DNA from: DATCJU01 sp036562635
GTDB taxonomy: Bacteria; Actinomycetota; Actinomycetes; Mycobacteriales; Pseudonocardiaceae
DNA length: 57,383 bases
Reading direction: 5' to 3'
Assembly (NCBI GenBank): GCA_036562635.1
Contig: DATCJU010000164.1
Coordinates: 1 to 57,383, forward strand
A model generated the notes under the pieces. The model saw only the letters and a list, made by a program, of their open reading frames with translations, searched no databases and was not told the DNA's origin. Shown in pieces: positions 35,258 to 44,362 of the stretch (within the stretch, counting starts at the first letter, position 1; each line of letters starts with the position of its first letter). The translations under genes were made by a program, and so were the position numbers.

Positions 35258-36286
35258 TCAGCGGCGCTTGCGCCCCGACTTCTTCTTACTGGGTGAACGG
35301 ACTTCACCGGCCCGGGAAGCCGCTCCGTTGACGGCCTGCTGCTCGTCGGTGTTCGTCGAGGAGGACTCGGCGTTGTTCGTGGCAGCACTGGCACCGGCCG
35401 AGCCGGCCGACTTCGGCTGAGCGGAGCGCTTCTTCTTCGAGACCGCGGGACGCTGTCCCGGCCTGGGTGCAAGAGCCTGACGCTGCGCGACGGCGGCAGC
35501 CTTCTTCTGCTCCTCCTCGCGGTCGATCTTGCGGTAGACGACGTACTGCTGACCCAGGGTCCAGATGTTGTTGGACAGCCAGTACAGCAGGATCGCGACC
35601 GGGAGGAACGGGCCACCGACCAGCGCACCCAGCGGGAACAGGTACAGCGTGATCTTGTTCATGATCGCGGTCTGCGGGTTCGACGCAGCCGCGGCGGTCT
35701 GCCGCTGCACCGAGTGGCGGGCGGTGAAGTGGGTGGCGATGCTGGCGACGATCATCAGCGGCACCGCGACCAGCGCCACGGAGACCCGGTCGGTACCGAA
35801 GGCCGCCAGCTGCTCCGCCGGCATGGTGATGAACGTCGACAGCTTGGCGCCGAACAGGTTGGCGTCGACGAACGACTGGACCTCGTCCGCACCGAAGACG
35901 TAGTTCTCGGTCTTGCCCGGCTTGAACTCCCGCAGCACGTGGAACAGGCCGATGAAGACCGGGATCTGCACCAGCGCGGGCAGGCAGCCACCGAGCGGGT
36001 TCACCCCGTGCTCGGTCTGCAGCTTCATCATCTCCTGCTGCAGCCGCTGCCGGTCGTTGCGGTACTTCTCCTGCAGCTTGCGGATCTGCGGAGCGAACTC
36101 CTGCATCTTCCGCATGGAGCGGACCTGGCTGATGAACGGCTTGAACAGGAGCGCACGCAGCGTGAAGACCAGGAAGACCACGGACAACGCCCAGGCGTAG
36201 CCGCTCGCCGGGTCGAGGATGTACCCGAACACCTTGTGCCAGAACCACAGAATGGCTGACACCGGGTAGTAGATGAAGTTCAGCAC
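35258..36286 (-). CDS. yidC: Membrane protein insertase YidC
   Basis: 342 aa. The first TM helix and Gram-positive core follow the actinobacterial form: LNFIYYPVSAILWFWHKVFG, then ALSVVFLVFTLRALLFKPF with the hydrophilic-groove Arg. NPLGGCLPALVQIPVFIGLF and PFLPVAILLYWLSNNIWTLG are later helices. The C-terminal 70 residues are Lys/Arg/Ser rich and probably bind ribosomes. Inserts membrane proteins, alone or with SecYEG. GTG 36286 follows GAGGAG. It starts 5 bp after yidD ends. Confidence 0.97.
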   Translation of the reverse strand: MLNFIYYPVSAILWFWHKVFGYILDPASGYAWALSVVFLVFTLRALLFKPFISQVRSMRKMQEFAPQIRKLQEKYRNDRQRLQQEMMKLQTEHGVNPLGGCLPALVQIPVFIGLFHVLREFKPGKTENYVFGADEVQSFVDANLFGAKLSTFITMPAEQLAAFGTDRVSVALVAVPLMIVASIATHFTARHSVQRQTAAAASNPQTAIMNKITLYLFPLGALVGGPFLPVAILLYWLSNNIWTLGQQYVVYRKIDREEEQKKAAAVAQRQALAPRPGQRPAVSKKKRSAQPKSAGSAGASAATNNAESSSTNTDEQQAVNGAASRAGEVRSPSKKKSGRKRR

Positions 36287-36290
36287 AGAC

Positions 36291-36626
36291 CTACTCCTCG
36301 GCAGGGATGTGTCGAGCCGGACCCGCACCGACCGAGTGGTGTTTCGGCCGACGGGGCGGGACTGGGTCCAGACCTCCAGGGTGCCAGGGCCCGCAACGTA
36401 GCAGCCGGCGCAGGGTCAGCCAGGACCCGCGCCACGCGCCGTGGACGGTGAGCGCCTCCACGGCGTAGGTGCTGCAGCTGGGGTAGAACCGGCAGGTCGG
36501 GGGGAGGATGGGCGAGATCCATCGACGGTAGGCGCGCACCGGGAGGAGCAGCACCCACGCCACGGGGCCAGGGCGCGACGCCGGCGGGGAGCCGAGGCCG
36601 GCCCGCTGGGGGTCACTGTCCGTCAT
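36291..36626 (-). CDS. yidD: Membrane protein insertion efficiency factor YidD
   Basis: 111 aa. The YidD core is clear: LLLPVRAYRRWISPILPPTC, RFYPSCSTYAVEALTVHGAW and LRRLLRCGPWHPGGLDPVP, including three conserved Cys. It is slightly longer than usual, with 25 polar N-terminal residues. Assists YidC. ATG 36626 overlaps the end of rnpA by 14 bp. The open frame extends upstream but is antisense-like there. Confidence 0.95.
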   Translation of the reverse strand: MTDSDPQRAGLGSPPASRPGPVAWVLLLPVRAYRRWISPILPPTCRFYPSCSTYAVEALTVHGAWRGSWLTLRRLLRCGPWHPGGLDPVPPRRPKHHSVGAGPARHIPAEE

Positions 36627-37401
36627 GGGGCACCAACCGGGTAGTTCCGGTCGAACCGACCGCCCGAGAGGCAGGTGTGCGGTCACCGGCCGCGGGCATG
36701 GCACTGCCGGGGAGCGGCAGGTCCTCTCCAGGAGAACGCTCTCGCCCCCGATCGAGGTTCCCGGCCGGTGTGTCCTGTGGGATTTCCGACGCCGCGGAAC
36801 GGGCGGAGGAGGCAATGTGTGTGCTTTCGCACATACCGGTCGGCGCACCCGGCGTCTCCTGGTCCGGCCGAGCTCCGGCGCCGGAGGAACGGCGGACGGC
36901 AGAAGCCCCGGCTCGGGTGCCCTGCGGCACATCGGACCGTCCGGCACGGTCCGCGGTCGACGACGCCTCCGCAGGCCTTCCGGCCGACTCCGCGCCGGGC
37001 ACCAGCCCGAGCCGACGCAGGGCGGCGTCGAGGTCATGGGCGAGTTCCGCACTGGTACTGCCGGCGGCGGCCGGCAGGGCTCGTACCACCAGGTCGGTGC
37101 CCGGAGGGAGCTCGGCCAGCCGGTCCCGGATCAGGTGGCGCAGCTGCCGGGTGACCCGGTGCCGCACCACGGAACCACCCACGGCCTTGCTCACGACGAA
37201 GCCCACCCGGGGTGAACGACCGCTGTCCCGGGTGGGCGATGCCGCTGGGACACCGTGCCGCTCCTGCGGGTCGACGGCCTGGCCCGGTGCGCCGCCCACC
37301 AGGGCGTGCACCACCAGGCGTCGCCGCCCCGCGCGGCGACCACGGCGGACCACCAGTGAGAACTCCTGGCTCCGGGTCAGCCGGGCAGCCGCGGGAAGCA
37401 C
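36613..37401 (-). CDS. rnpA: Ribonuclease P protein component with long C-terminal extension
   Basis: 262 aa; the family is usually about 115-130 aa. The core lies in residues 1-136: LTRSQEFSLVVRRGRR, a VGFVVSKAVGGSVVRHRVTR segment (RNR motif) and RQLRHLIRDRL. With RNase P RNA it matures tRNA 5' ends. Residues about 137-262 are a Ser/Ala/Pro/Arg/Gly-rich, probably disordered tail, rich in charged residues. A 12-residue insert (PQERHGVPAASP) also lengthens the loop between the early strands. GTG 37401 lies 14 bp after rpmH. The tail frame is genuinely open until it overlaps yidD. Confidence 0.92.
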   Translation of the reverse strand: MLPAAARLTRSQEFSLVVRRGRRAGRRRLVVHALVGGAPGQAVDPQERHGVPAASPTRDSGRSPRVGFVVSKAVGGSVVRHRVTRQLRHLIRDRLAELPPGTDLVVRALPAAAGSTSAELAHDLDAALRRLGLVPGAESAGRPAEASSTADRAGRSDVPQGTRAGASAVRRSSGAGARPDQETPGAPTGMCESTHIASSARSAASEIPQDTPAGNLDRGRERSPGEDLPLPGSAMPAAGDRTPASRAVGSTGTTRLVPHDGQ

Positions 37402-37414
37402 GGCGTGTTCAGGC

Positions 37415-37558
37415 TCAGGCCGACAGGCGCGCGCGGCCCTTACGACGGCGAGCAGCCAGGATGGCGCGGCCGGCGCGGGTGCGCATGCGCAGCCGGAACC
37501 CGTGGGTCCTGGCACGACGACGGTTGTTGGGCTGGAAGGTGCGCTTGCCCTTGCTCAC
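37415..37558 (-). CDS. rpmH: 50S ribosomal protein L34
   Basis: 47 aa: GTG start, then SKGKRTFQPNNRRRARTHG and a basic tail RMRTRAGRAILAARRRKGR. All conserved L34 features are present. It is too short for the usual ORF cut-off. First gene of the minus-strand rpmH-rnpA-yidD-yidC-jag run. The 37559-38127 interval upstream holds the divergent rpmH and dnaA promoters and DnaA boxes but no gene. Confidence 0.97.
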   Translation of the reverse strand: MSKGKRTFQPNNRRRARTHGFRLRMRTRAGRAILAARRRKGRARLSA

Positions 37559-37841
37559 GGTCGGTTCTCCCGGTGCTCACTGCAGGCAGGTCTGTGGTCG
37601 TCTCCGTGGACTGCCAGCGGCGTGCCCCGGCACCGGCGTGGCGACACCAGGTTGCCGGCACGCGGCACCGAGCCGTCGGGCTCGTCTGCGCACAGCACAA
37701 CACGCCCGCTGGACAGCGGGGGAGACCGTACGAGAGTACGTACTGGAGCTCGTCAGCTCAAATTCGGGTCCCTTCCCGGCCGTCCTCACCCCCGACACCG
37801 ACCGTGTCCGCCGGGCGTACCGAGGCCGGGGGAAGCACCTC

Positions 37842-37871
37842 TTGTGATCCAGTACACGAAGTTGTTAGCGT
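37842..37871 (+). promoter_or_regulatory. Candidate dnaA promoter
   Basis: TTGTGA (37842-37847), an 18-nt spacer, then TAGCGT (37866-37871), matching the actinobacterial -35 and TAnnnT -10 pattern. It would give a leader of about 250 nt before dnaA containing DnaA boxes. Confidence 0.4.
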
Positions 37872-38002
37872 GCTCTCCTTCGGCTGGTGGCCGGGGGAGG
37901 CACGCGGTCGACCGCGGGGGCTACCGGCAGGGCCTCGACGCTCGTGATCGGGGCCGCCTGGGAGCTCCGCGGCGGCTCGTCGTACCTTCCTTCATGCACA
38001 GT

Positions 38003-38044
38003 TGTGGATAACTCTGTGGACACGTTTATCGTCCGGTATCCACG
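38003..38044. promoter_or_regulatory. DnaA boxes in the dnaA leader
   Basis: TGTGGATAA (38003-38011, perfect reverse box), TGTGGACAC (38015-38023) 12 bp later, and GTATCCACG (38036-38044). Typical of dnaA autoregulation. Confidence 0.7.
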
Positions 38045-38127
38045 GTGTGGAACCCGCCTGACCGGGCGGGTTCACCCGAGCGGGCCGGGAAGGCCTGCCG
38101 GCCGGTGAGGGGAGGGGGAGCCCGCAG

Positions 38128-39867
38128 GTGTCCGACCACCAGACCGACCTGGGTCTCGTGTGGGAACAGGTGGTGCACGAGCTGTCCTCGGGCACCCTGT
38201 CGCCACAGCAGCGCGCCTGGATGCGGGTGACCCGTCCCATCGGGTTGCTCGACGGTACCGCCCTGCTGGCCGCGCCCAGCGAGTTCGCCAAGGAGGCCAT
38301 CGAGCGGGTGCTGCGCGAGCCGATCACGGCCGCCCTGTCCCGCCACCTGGGCCGTCCGGTGTCGCTCGCGGTGAAGGTCGACTCGGTCACCCCCGCCTAC
38401 CCGGTGCCCGCTCCCCCGGTGCAGCCCCAGACACCTCCGGTGCCGCCCACCTCGGTCGAGGCCACGCCCGGCGACCGGGGGCCGGCCGCACCGGCCTTCC
38501 ACACCGATCCCCCGGGGTACTCCCTGCCCACCGCTCCGGGCGGCTATCCCGCCCCGACCGCACCCGGCGTGTACTCCCCGGCCCCCGGTGGTTACCTCGC
38601 GAACCCCACGCCCGGCGGGTACCCACCGCCACCCCCGGGCGGTTACCCGGCCGGTTCGGGCTATCCCACGGCACCCACCACCACCGGTGGCGCCCCCGTG
38701 GGGGAGACGCCCGCCGAGACCCCGGACGAGGAGGACGACGAGGAGCGCGAGGCGCTGGCCACGGTCAACGAGATCTGGCCCACCTACAGCAGCAGCCCCG
38801 CCACCACCGCTCCGGAGAGCCGGCCGAACTCACAGACCCGGCTGAACGAGAAGTACACCTTCGACACCTTCGTCATCGGTGCCTCGAACCGGTTCGCGCA
38901 CGCCGCGGCGGTCGCCGCCGCCGAGGCCCCGGCACGCGCCTACAACCCCCTGTTCATCTGGGGTGACTCCGGACTGGGCAAGACCCACCTGCTGCACGCG
39001 GTCGGGCACTACGCGCAGCGGCTGTTCCCCGGCATGCGGGTGCGGTACGTCTCGACGGAGGAGTTCACCAACGAGTTCATCAACTCGCTGCGGGACGACC
39101 GCAAGGTCGCCTTCCAACGCCGCTACCGGGACGTCGACGTGCTCCTGGTCGACGACATCCAGTTCCTGGAGGGCAAGGAGGGCACCCAGGAGGAGTTCTT
39201 CCACACCTTCAACACCCTGCACAACGCGAACAAGCAGATCGTGGTCTCCTCGGACCGGCCGCCCAAACGGCTGGAGACCCTGGAGGACCGGCTGCGCACG
39301 CGTTTCGAGTGGGGTCTGATCACGGACATCCAGCCGCCGGAGCTGGAGACGCGGATCGCCATCCTGCGCAAGAAGGCCGCGCAGGACCGGCTGGCCGCGC
39401 CGGCCGAGGTGCTGGAGTTCATCGCCTCCAAGATCGAGCGGAACATCCGCGAGCTGGAGGGCGCGCTGATCCGGGTGACCGCGTTCGCCTCGCTGAACCG
39501 GCAGCCGGTGGACCTGCAGCTGGCCGAGATCGTGCTGCGGGACCTGATGCCGGACTCGCACACCCCCGAGATCAGCGCCTCGACCATCATGGCGGTGACC
39601 GCCGAGTACTTCGGGGTGACGATCGAGGATCTGTGCGGCCCGGGCAAGACCAAGGCGCTGGCCCAGGCCCGGCAGATCGCCATGTACCTGTGCCGCGAGC
39701 TGACCGACCTGTCCCTGCCCAAGATCGGGCAGACCTTCGGCGGGCGGGACCACACCACGGTGATGCACGCGGACAAGAAGATCCGCAAGGAGATGGCGCA
39801 GCGGCGCCAGATCTACGAGCAGGTCCAGGAGCTGACCGCCCGCATCAAGATGCGTTCCCGCGCCTGA
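38128..39867 (+). CDS. dnaA: Chromosomal replication initiator protein DnaA
   Basis: 579 aa. Domain I at about 1-90, then a long Pro/Gly/Tyr-rich domain II (about 92-200) with repeated GGYP/PGGY units, then an acidic stretch. AAA+ domain III begins near KYTFDTFVIGASNRFAHAAA; Walker A is GDSGLGKTHLL near residue 280 and Walker B LLVDDIQFLEGKEG near 340. Domain IV ends with the DnaA-box-recognition helix GGRDHTTVMHADKKI near residue 538. Opens oriC in its ATP form. GTG 38128 follows a GGGGAGG-type site. Probably autoregulated by upstream boxes. Confidence 0.99.
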   Translation: MSDHQTDLGLVWEQVVHELSSGTLSPQQRAWMRVTRPIGLLDGTALLAAPSEFAKEAIERVLREPITAALSRHLGRPVSLAVKVDSVTPAYPVPAPPVQPQTPPVPPTSVEATPGDRGPAAPAFHTDPPGYSLPTAPGGYPAPTAPGVYSPAPGGYLANPTPGGYPPPPPGGYPAGSGYPTAPTTTGGAPVGETPAETPDEEDDEEREALATVNEIWPTYSSSPATTAPESRPNSQTRLNEKYTFDTFVIGASNRFAHAAAVAAAEAPARAYNPLFIWGDSGLGKTHLLHAVGHYAQRLFPGMRVRYVSTEEFTNEFINSLRDDRKVAFQRRYRDVDVLLVDDIQFLEGKEGTQEEFFHTFNTLHNANKQIVVSSDRPPKRLETLEDRLRTRFEWGLITDIQPPELETRIAILRKKAAQDRLAAPAEVLEFIASKIERNIRELEGALIRVTAFASLNRQPVDLQLAEIVLRDLMPDSHTPEISASTIMAVTAEYFGVTIEDLCGPGKTKALAQARQIAMYLCRELTDLSLPKIGQTFGGRDHTTVMHADKKIRKEMAQRRQIYEQVQELTARIKMRSRA

Positions 39868-40855
39868 CCGCGGGCCGTGCCCGACCGCGGTCGGGTCCGC
39901 CCGGCCCCTCCTTCCGCCGCCCACGGGGAGTGGGTGTGGCAACGGTGAAGTAGTGAGACGCCGGGCGCTCGTGTCGTCGTCCCTTCCCCCCGGCCGGACC
40001 GCCTCCTGCGGAGGGGGCCGGCGGGGCGGGCGCCCGTTCCCGTCCCCCTCTCCTCGTCTCCGCTTCTTTTCTGGGGCTGTGGAGGGCTCGGGCTCTCCGG
40101 GTCGGGACGCGTGCCCGGCCGCGGTCGGCCGCTGTCCTCACCCCGGCCGTCCCACTCCGGTCGGGCGTCCCGAGGGGTGTGTCCCCCATCTGTCCCCAGC
40201 CCTCGTTTTCCCGGCGCGCGACGGGTGGGGCGGGTGGGACCGGGTGCGGTGGACGGGGCGGAACGACACGCCGTACGGACGCGACACGCCGCCCGAACGG
40301 GCGAACTTTTTCAGGACTGTGGACTCTCCACACCCTGTGGACAGCCAGAAAAAACCGAGACGTGCGCCACGAGGCGCCTGTGCACCACTTGGGGAAGACT
40401 GGGCCCAAAACTGTGGATCGTGCTGTGGACAACTGTGGACAACCTGGGGACGCCGTGAAGTTGTCCACGGGCGGCTCGATTCATCCACCGATCCATCCCC
40501 TGACAGTCCACAGGGCACCCCCCGATCGGACCAGCGATTTCCCCGGTTATCCACACAATCCACAGCCCCTACTACTACTGCTGCCCTTTTCCCCCAGGGG
40601 TGAAAGAAGTTCAGGAGTAGGCCGGCGCCGCGCCTGGGGACAACTCGCCGCGAGAGGCCCTCCGAGACGCCCGGACCCCGGATGACGGGGAGCCGCCGCA
40701 CGCTCTACGGTGGAAGCCGCCGCGCCGGTACGCTGTCGCGTCCGGGCCACCGGGGCGAGTACCCGCAGCGGTCCGGACCCCCCGTGAAGTACCCGCCGGT
40801 TCGCGTCTCCGTGGCCCCGTGACCCGGGGTCGGACTCGAGCCCGAAAGGACACCC
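39868..40855. other. oriC: Replication origin oriC between dnaA and dnaN
   Basis: A 988-bp gene-free interval. DnaA boxes run from 40318 to 40564: TGTGGACTC 40318, TGTGGACAG 40336, TGTGGATCG 40412, TGTGGACAA 40424 and 40434 (perfect), TTGTCCACG 40461, CAGTCCACA 40504, TTATCCACA 40547 (perfect) and CAATCCACA 40556. Orientation switches near 40450 so the array is roughly symmetrical. AT-rich patches at 40306-40312 (ACTTTTT), 40347-40354 and 40585-40590 are unwinding candidates. The 39868-40300 part is GC rich with hairpins, for example the 16-bp palindrome at 39880-39895. Confidence 0.93.
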
Positions 40856-42013
40856 ATGAAGATCCGCGTCGAGCGCGACGGCCTTGCCGACGCCGTCGCC
40901 TGGGTCGCGCGCAGCCTGCCGTCCCGTCCTCCGGTGCCGGTGCTGGGCGGGGTGCTGTTGGAAGCCGGTTCCGGGAGCGAGACGGCGGACGGCGACGACG
41001 CACTCACCATCTCCGGGTTCGACTACGAGGTGTCGGCGCGGGTCCATGTGCCCGCGACCGTGGCGACAGGAGGACGGGTCCTGGTGTCCGGGCGACTGCT
41101 CGCCGACATCACCAAGGCTCTTCCCGCCCGTCCTGTCGAGCTCGCCGTGGACGGAGCCCGGGTGACCATCACCTGCGGCAGCTCCCGGTTCAGCCTGCCG
41201 ACCATGCCGGTCGAGGACTACCCGCAGCTCCCGGCCGTACCGGAGAGCACCGGCTCGGTCCAGGGCGAGGTGTTCGCCGCCGCGGTACCGCAGGTCGCGG
41301 TGGCCGCGGGCAAGGACGACACCCTGCCGATGCTCACCGGTGTCCAGGTCGAGCTCGGCAGCGACCGGCTCACCATGGTGGCCACCGACCGGTTCCGTCT
41401 GGCCCTGCGGGAACTCCCCTGGCAGCCGGCCGGTGAGGTGGAGCCCGGCACGGTGCTGATCCCCGCCCGCGCCCTGGCCGAGGCCGCGAAGACGCTGGGC
41501 ACCGCCGGTTCCCGGGTGGAACTGGCCCTGGGGGCGAACGGCACGGCCGCCGACGGCCTGCTCGGCCTGGTCGGCAACAACCGGCGCATGACCACCCGTC
41601 TGCTGGACGCCGAGTTCCCCAAGTACCGGCAGCTGCTGCCGACCGAGCACACCACCGCCGCGGTGGTCGAGGTCTCCCCGCTGGTCGAGGCGATCAAGCG
41701 TGTGTCACTGGTGGCCGAGCGTGGCACCCAGGTCCGGCTGGACTTCTCCGAGTCGGGTCTGCGGCTGTCCGCCGGCGGTGACGACGAGGGCAGCGCGGAG
41801 GAGGAGCTGCCCGCCGAGTTGAAGGGCGAGCCGCTGACCATCGCCTTCAACCCCGGCTACCTGCTCGACGGGTTGGGCGCGCTGCACAGCGACCGCGCCC
41901 ACCTGGCGTTCACCAGCCCCAGCCGTCCGGCGCTGATCAAGCCCGCGGACGAGGAGGGCAACGCCGCGGAGGGCTACCTGTACCTGCTCATGCCGGTGCG
42001 GCTGCCCAGCTGA
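40856..42013 (+). CDS. dnaN: DNA polymerase III beta sliding clamp
   Basis: 385 aa. Three clamp domains: start MKIRVERDGLADAVAWVARS, middle FAAAVPQVAVAAGKDDTLPM with LTGVQVELG, and end AFNPGYLLDGLGAL with the C-terminal YLLMPVRLPS. Forms the ring that tethers Pol III. ATG with GAAAGGACA upstream. Located directly after oriC. Confidence 0.98.
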   Translation: MKIRVERDGLADAVAWVARSLPSRPPVPVLGGVLLEAGSGSETADGDDALTISGFDYEVSARVHVPATVATGGRVLVSGRLLADITKALPARPVELAVDGARVTITCGSSRFSLPTMPVEDYPQLPAVPESTGSVQGEVFAAAVPQVAVAAGKDDTLPMLTGVQVELGSDRLTMVATDRFRLALRELPWQPAGEVEPGTVLIPARALAEAAKTLGTAGSRVELALGANGTAADGLLGLVGNNRRMTTRLLDAEFPKYRQLLPTEHTTAAVVEVSPLVEAIKRVSLVAERGTQVRLDFSESGLRLSAGGDDEGSAEEELPAELKGEPLTIAFNPGYLLDGLGALHSDRAHLAFTSPSRPALIKPADEEGNAAEGYLYLLMPVRLPS

Positions 42014-42053
42014 ACCGCGTCCCGTCCGAACTTCACCAGGAAGGTCCGCGACG

Positions 42054-42965
42054 ATGCAGATCGGTCTTGTCGGCCTCGGCCGGATGGGTTTCAACATGCG
42101 CGAGCGGTTGCGCCGGGCCGGCCACGAGGTGGTCGGGTACGACCGCAACCCGGAGGTCAGCGACGTCGCCTCGCTGGCCGAGATGGTGCAGCGACTGGAT
42201 GCGCCCCGCACGGTGTGGGTGATGGTGCCGGCCGGTGCCCCCACCCGATCCGTCGTGGAGGAGCTGGCCGAACTGCTGGAGTCCGGCGATCTGGTGATCG
42301 AGGGCGGCAACTCACGGTGGACCGACGACCGGGAGCACGCCGCACTGCTGGCCGAACGCGGTGTCGGCTACCTGGACTGCGGCGTGTCCGGCGGGGTGTG
42401 GGGGTTGGAGAACGGCTACGGCCTGATGGTCGGCGGGGACGCCGAGCTGGTCGAGCGGGCCATGCCGATCTTCGACGCACTGCGGCCGGAGGGCCCGCGC
42501 GAGGAAGGTTTCGTGCACGCCGGTGAGGTGGGCGCGGGCCACTTCGCGAAGATGGTGCACAACGGCATCGAGTACGGCCTGATGCAGGCCTACGCCGAGG
42601 GCTACGAGCTGTTGGCCGCCGCCGACGTGGTCAAGGACGTGCCCGGTGTGTTCAAGGCGTGGTCGCGGGGTACCGTCGTCCGCTCCTGGCTGCTCGACCT
42701 GCTGGTCCGGGCCTTGGAGGAAGACCCGAACCTGTCCGACATCCGGGGCTGGGTCGAGGACTCCGGCGAGGGTCGCTGGACCGTCCAGGAGGCGATCGAC
42801 CACGCGGTGCCGACCCCGGTGATCTCCGCGGCGCTGTTCGCGCGGTTCGCCTCGCGGCAGGAGGACAGCCCGGCGATGAAGGCGGTGGCCGCGCTGCGCC
42901 AGCAGTTCGGCGGGCACGCGGTGCTGAAGGCCGGCCCCACCTCCGGTGCCGGTGAGGTGAAGTGA
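42054..42965 (+). CDS. gnd: 6-phosphogluconate dehydrogenase, short (GndA/NAD-type) form
   Basis: 303 aa. Rossmann start MQIGLVGLGRMGFNMRERLR, then IEGGNSRWTDDREHA, DCGVSGGVWGLENGYGLMVG and the catalytic KMVHNGIEYGLMQAYAEGYE. Oxidatively decarboxylates 6-phosphogluconate to ribulose 5-phosphate. The 300-residue length is the short decarboxylating type, which commonly uses NAD; cofactor not proven here. Sits between dnaN and recF as in many actinobacteria. ATG preceded by AGGAAGG. Confidence 0.95.
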   Translation: MQIGLVGLGRMGFNMRERLRRAGHEVVGYDRNPEVSDVASLAEMVQRLDAPRTVWVMVPAGAPTRSVVEELAELLESGDLVIEGGNSRWTDDREHAALLAERGVGYLDCGVSGGVWGLENGYGLMVGGDAELVERAMPIFDALRPEGPREEGFVHAGEVGAGHFAKMVHNGIEYGLMQAYAEGYELLAAADVVKDVPGVFKAWSRGTVVRSWLLDLLVRALEEDPNLSDIRGWVEDSGEGRWTVQEAIDHAVPTPVISAALFARFASRQEDSPAMKAVAALRQQFGGHAVLKAGPTSGAGEVK

Positions 42966-43020
42966 CCCGCTCGTGGTGACCTGACCCGCTGTCGCTTCGG
43001 CGCCGAGGAGCTGCCCACCG

Positions 43021-44175
43021 TTGTACGTCAGACACCTCCAGGTCACGGACTTCCGGTCCTGGGCGCAGGCCGACGTGGCGTTCGAGCCCGGGGTGAGCGT
43101 GCTGATCGGGGCGAACGGCCAGGGCAAGACCAACCTGGTCGAGGCGGTCAACTACGTGGCCACGCTCAGCTCGCACCGGGTGGCCACCGACGCCCCGCTG
43201 GTACGGCACGGGGCGCAGCGTGCGGTGGTACGTACCGCGGTGGTCAACGCCGGCCGGGAGCTGCTGGTCGAGCTGGAGATCAATCCGGGACGGTCGAACC
43301 GGGCCCGGGTGAACCGGGCACCGGTCTCCCGCACCCGGGACGTGCTGGGCATCCTGCGCACGGTGCTGTTCGCACCGGAGGACCTGTCCCTGGTCCGGGG
43401 TGATCCGGGGGAGCGGCGCCGGTTCCTGGACCAGCTCCTGGTGGCACGGGCTCCCCGTTACGCCGGGGTGTGCGCCGACTACGACCGGGTGCTCCGCCAG
43501 CGCACCGCCCTGCTCAAGACGGCGGGGACGGCCCGGCGGGCGGGCAGTCCGCCGGACCTGCGCACCCTGGAGGTGTGGGACGGCCACCTGGCCCGGCACG
43601 GTGCCCAGTTGTTGGCGGCGCGGCTGGACCTGGTGGCCGATCTGGGCCCGCACGTGGCGGCCACCTACGCCGGGGTGGCCCCGGAGTCACGGCCGGTGTC
43701 GATCGAGTACCGCAGCACCCTGGGCAGCCGGCTGCCCGAGGGCTACGGCCGTCCCGACGGGCCGCGGGCCGACGTGACCGCCCTGGAGTCCGCCCTGCTG
43801 GAGGAGCTGGAACGGGTCCGGGCCCAGGAGCTGGAGCGCGGGGTATGCCTGATCGGGCCGCACCGGGACGAGCTGGACCTGCTGCTGGGGGAGATGCCGG
43901 CCAAGGGCTACGCCAGCCACGGTGAGTCGTGGTCGTTCGCGTTGTCCCTCCGACTGGGGGCGTTCGAACTGCTGCGCACCGAGGGGGCCGAGCCGGTGCT
44001 GGTGCTGGACGACGTGTTCGCCGAGCTGGACCGGCGTCGGCGGCAGCGGCTGGCGGAGCTGGCCCTGGCCGCGGAACAGGTGCTGGTCACCGCTGCGGTG
44101 GCGGAGGACGTCCCGGAGGAGTTGACTGGCGCTCGTTACGACGTCCGTGACGGTGAGGTGCGTCGTGCCGGGTGA
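43021..44175 (+). CDS. recF: DNA replication and repair protein RecF
   Basis: 384 aa. MYVRHLQVTDFRSWAQADVA, Walker A GANGQGKTNLVEAVNY, and later the VLVLDDVFAELDRRRRQRL Walker B/signature region are present. Loads RecA at gaps with RecO and RecR. The start is TTG, supported by GAGGAG upstream. SMC-like signature residues are kept. Confidence 0.97.
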   Translation: MYVRHLQVTDFRSWAQADVAFEPGVSVLIGANGQGKTNLVEAVNYVATLSSHRVATDAPLVRHGAQRAVVRTAVVNAGRELLVELEINPGRSNRARVNRAPVSRTRDVLGILRTVLFAPEDLSLVRGDPGERRRFLDQLLVARAPRYAGVCADYDRVLRQRTALLKTAGTARRAGSPPDLRTLEVWDGHLARHGAQLLAARLDLVADLGPHVAATYAGVAPESRPVSIEYRSTLGSRLPEGYGRPDGPRADVTALESALLEELERVRAQELERGVCLIGPHRDELDLLLGEMPAKGYASHGESWSFALSLRLGAFELLRTEGAEPVLVLDDVFAELDRRRRQRLAELALAAEQVLVTAAVAEDVPEELTGARYDVRDGEVRRAG

Positions 44176-44280
44176 CAACGACGCGGAACACCGCTCCGCC
44201 CCGAGGGAGGCGGCGCGAGATCCACGCGCGCCACGTCGAGCTCGATCGGGCGACACCGGGGGGCGTGGTCTACCCACATC

Positions 44281-44328
44281 TGGGGATAACTCTGTGGATT
44301 CTGTGGATAACTCTGCGGCGTATCCCCA
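44281..44328. promoter_or_regulatory. DnaA-box cluster upstream of DUF721 gene
   Basis: TGGGGATAA (44281-44289), TGTGGATTC (44293-44301), TGTGGATAA (44302-44310, perfect) and GTATCCCCA (44320-44328). The first two boxes use the same CTC spacer as the dnaA leader pair. Four boxes in 48 bp between recF and the DUF721 coding sequence. Confidence 0.65.
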
Positions 44329-44362
44329 GCGCAGGTCACACTCCAGCACGGATCGCCGCCCC

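Noticed and set aside
44147..44362. DUF721 start overlapping recF
   Set aside because: Codons between 44215 and 44340 have low third-position GC with several TCT codons derived from DnaA boxes; start remains uncertain.
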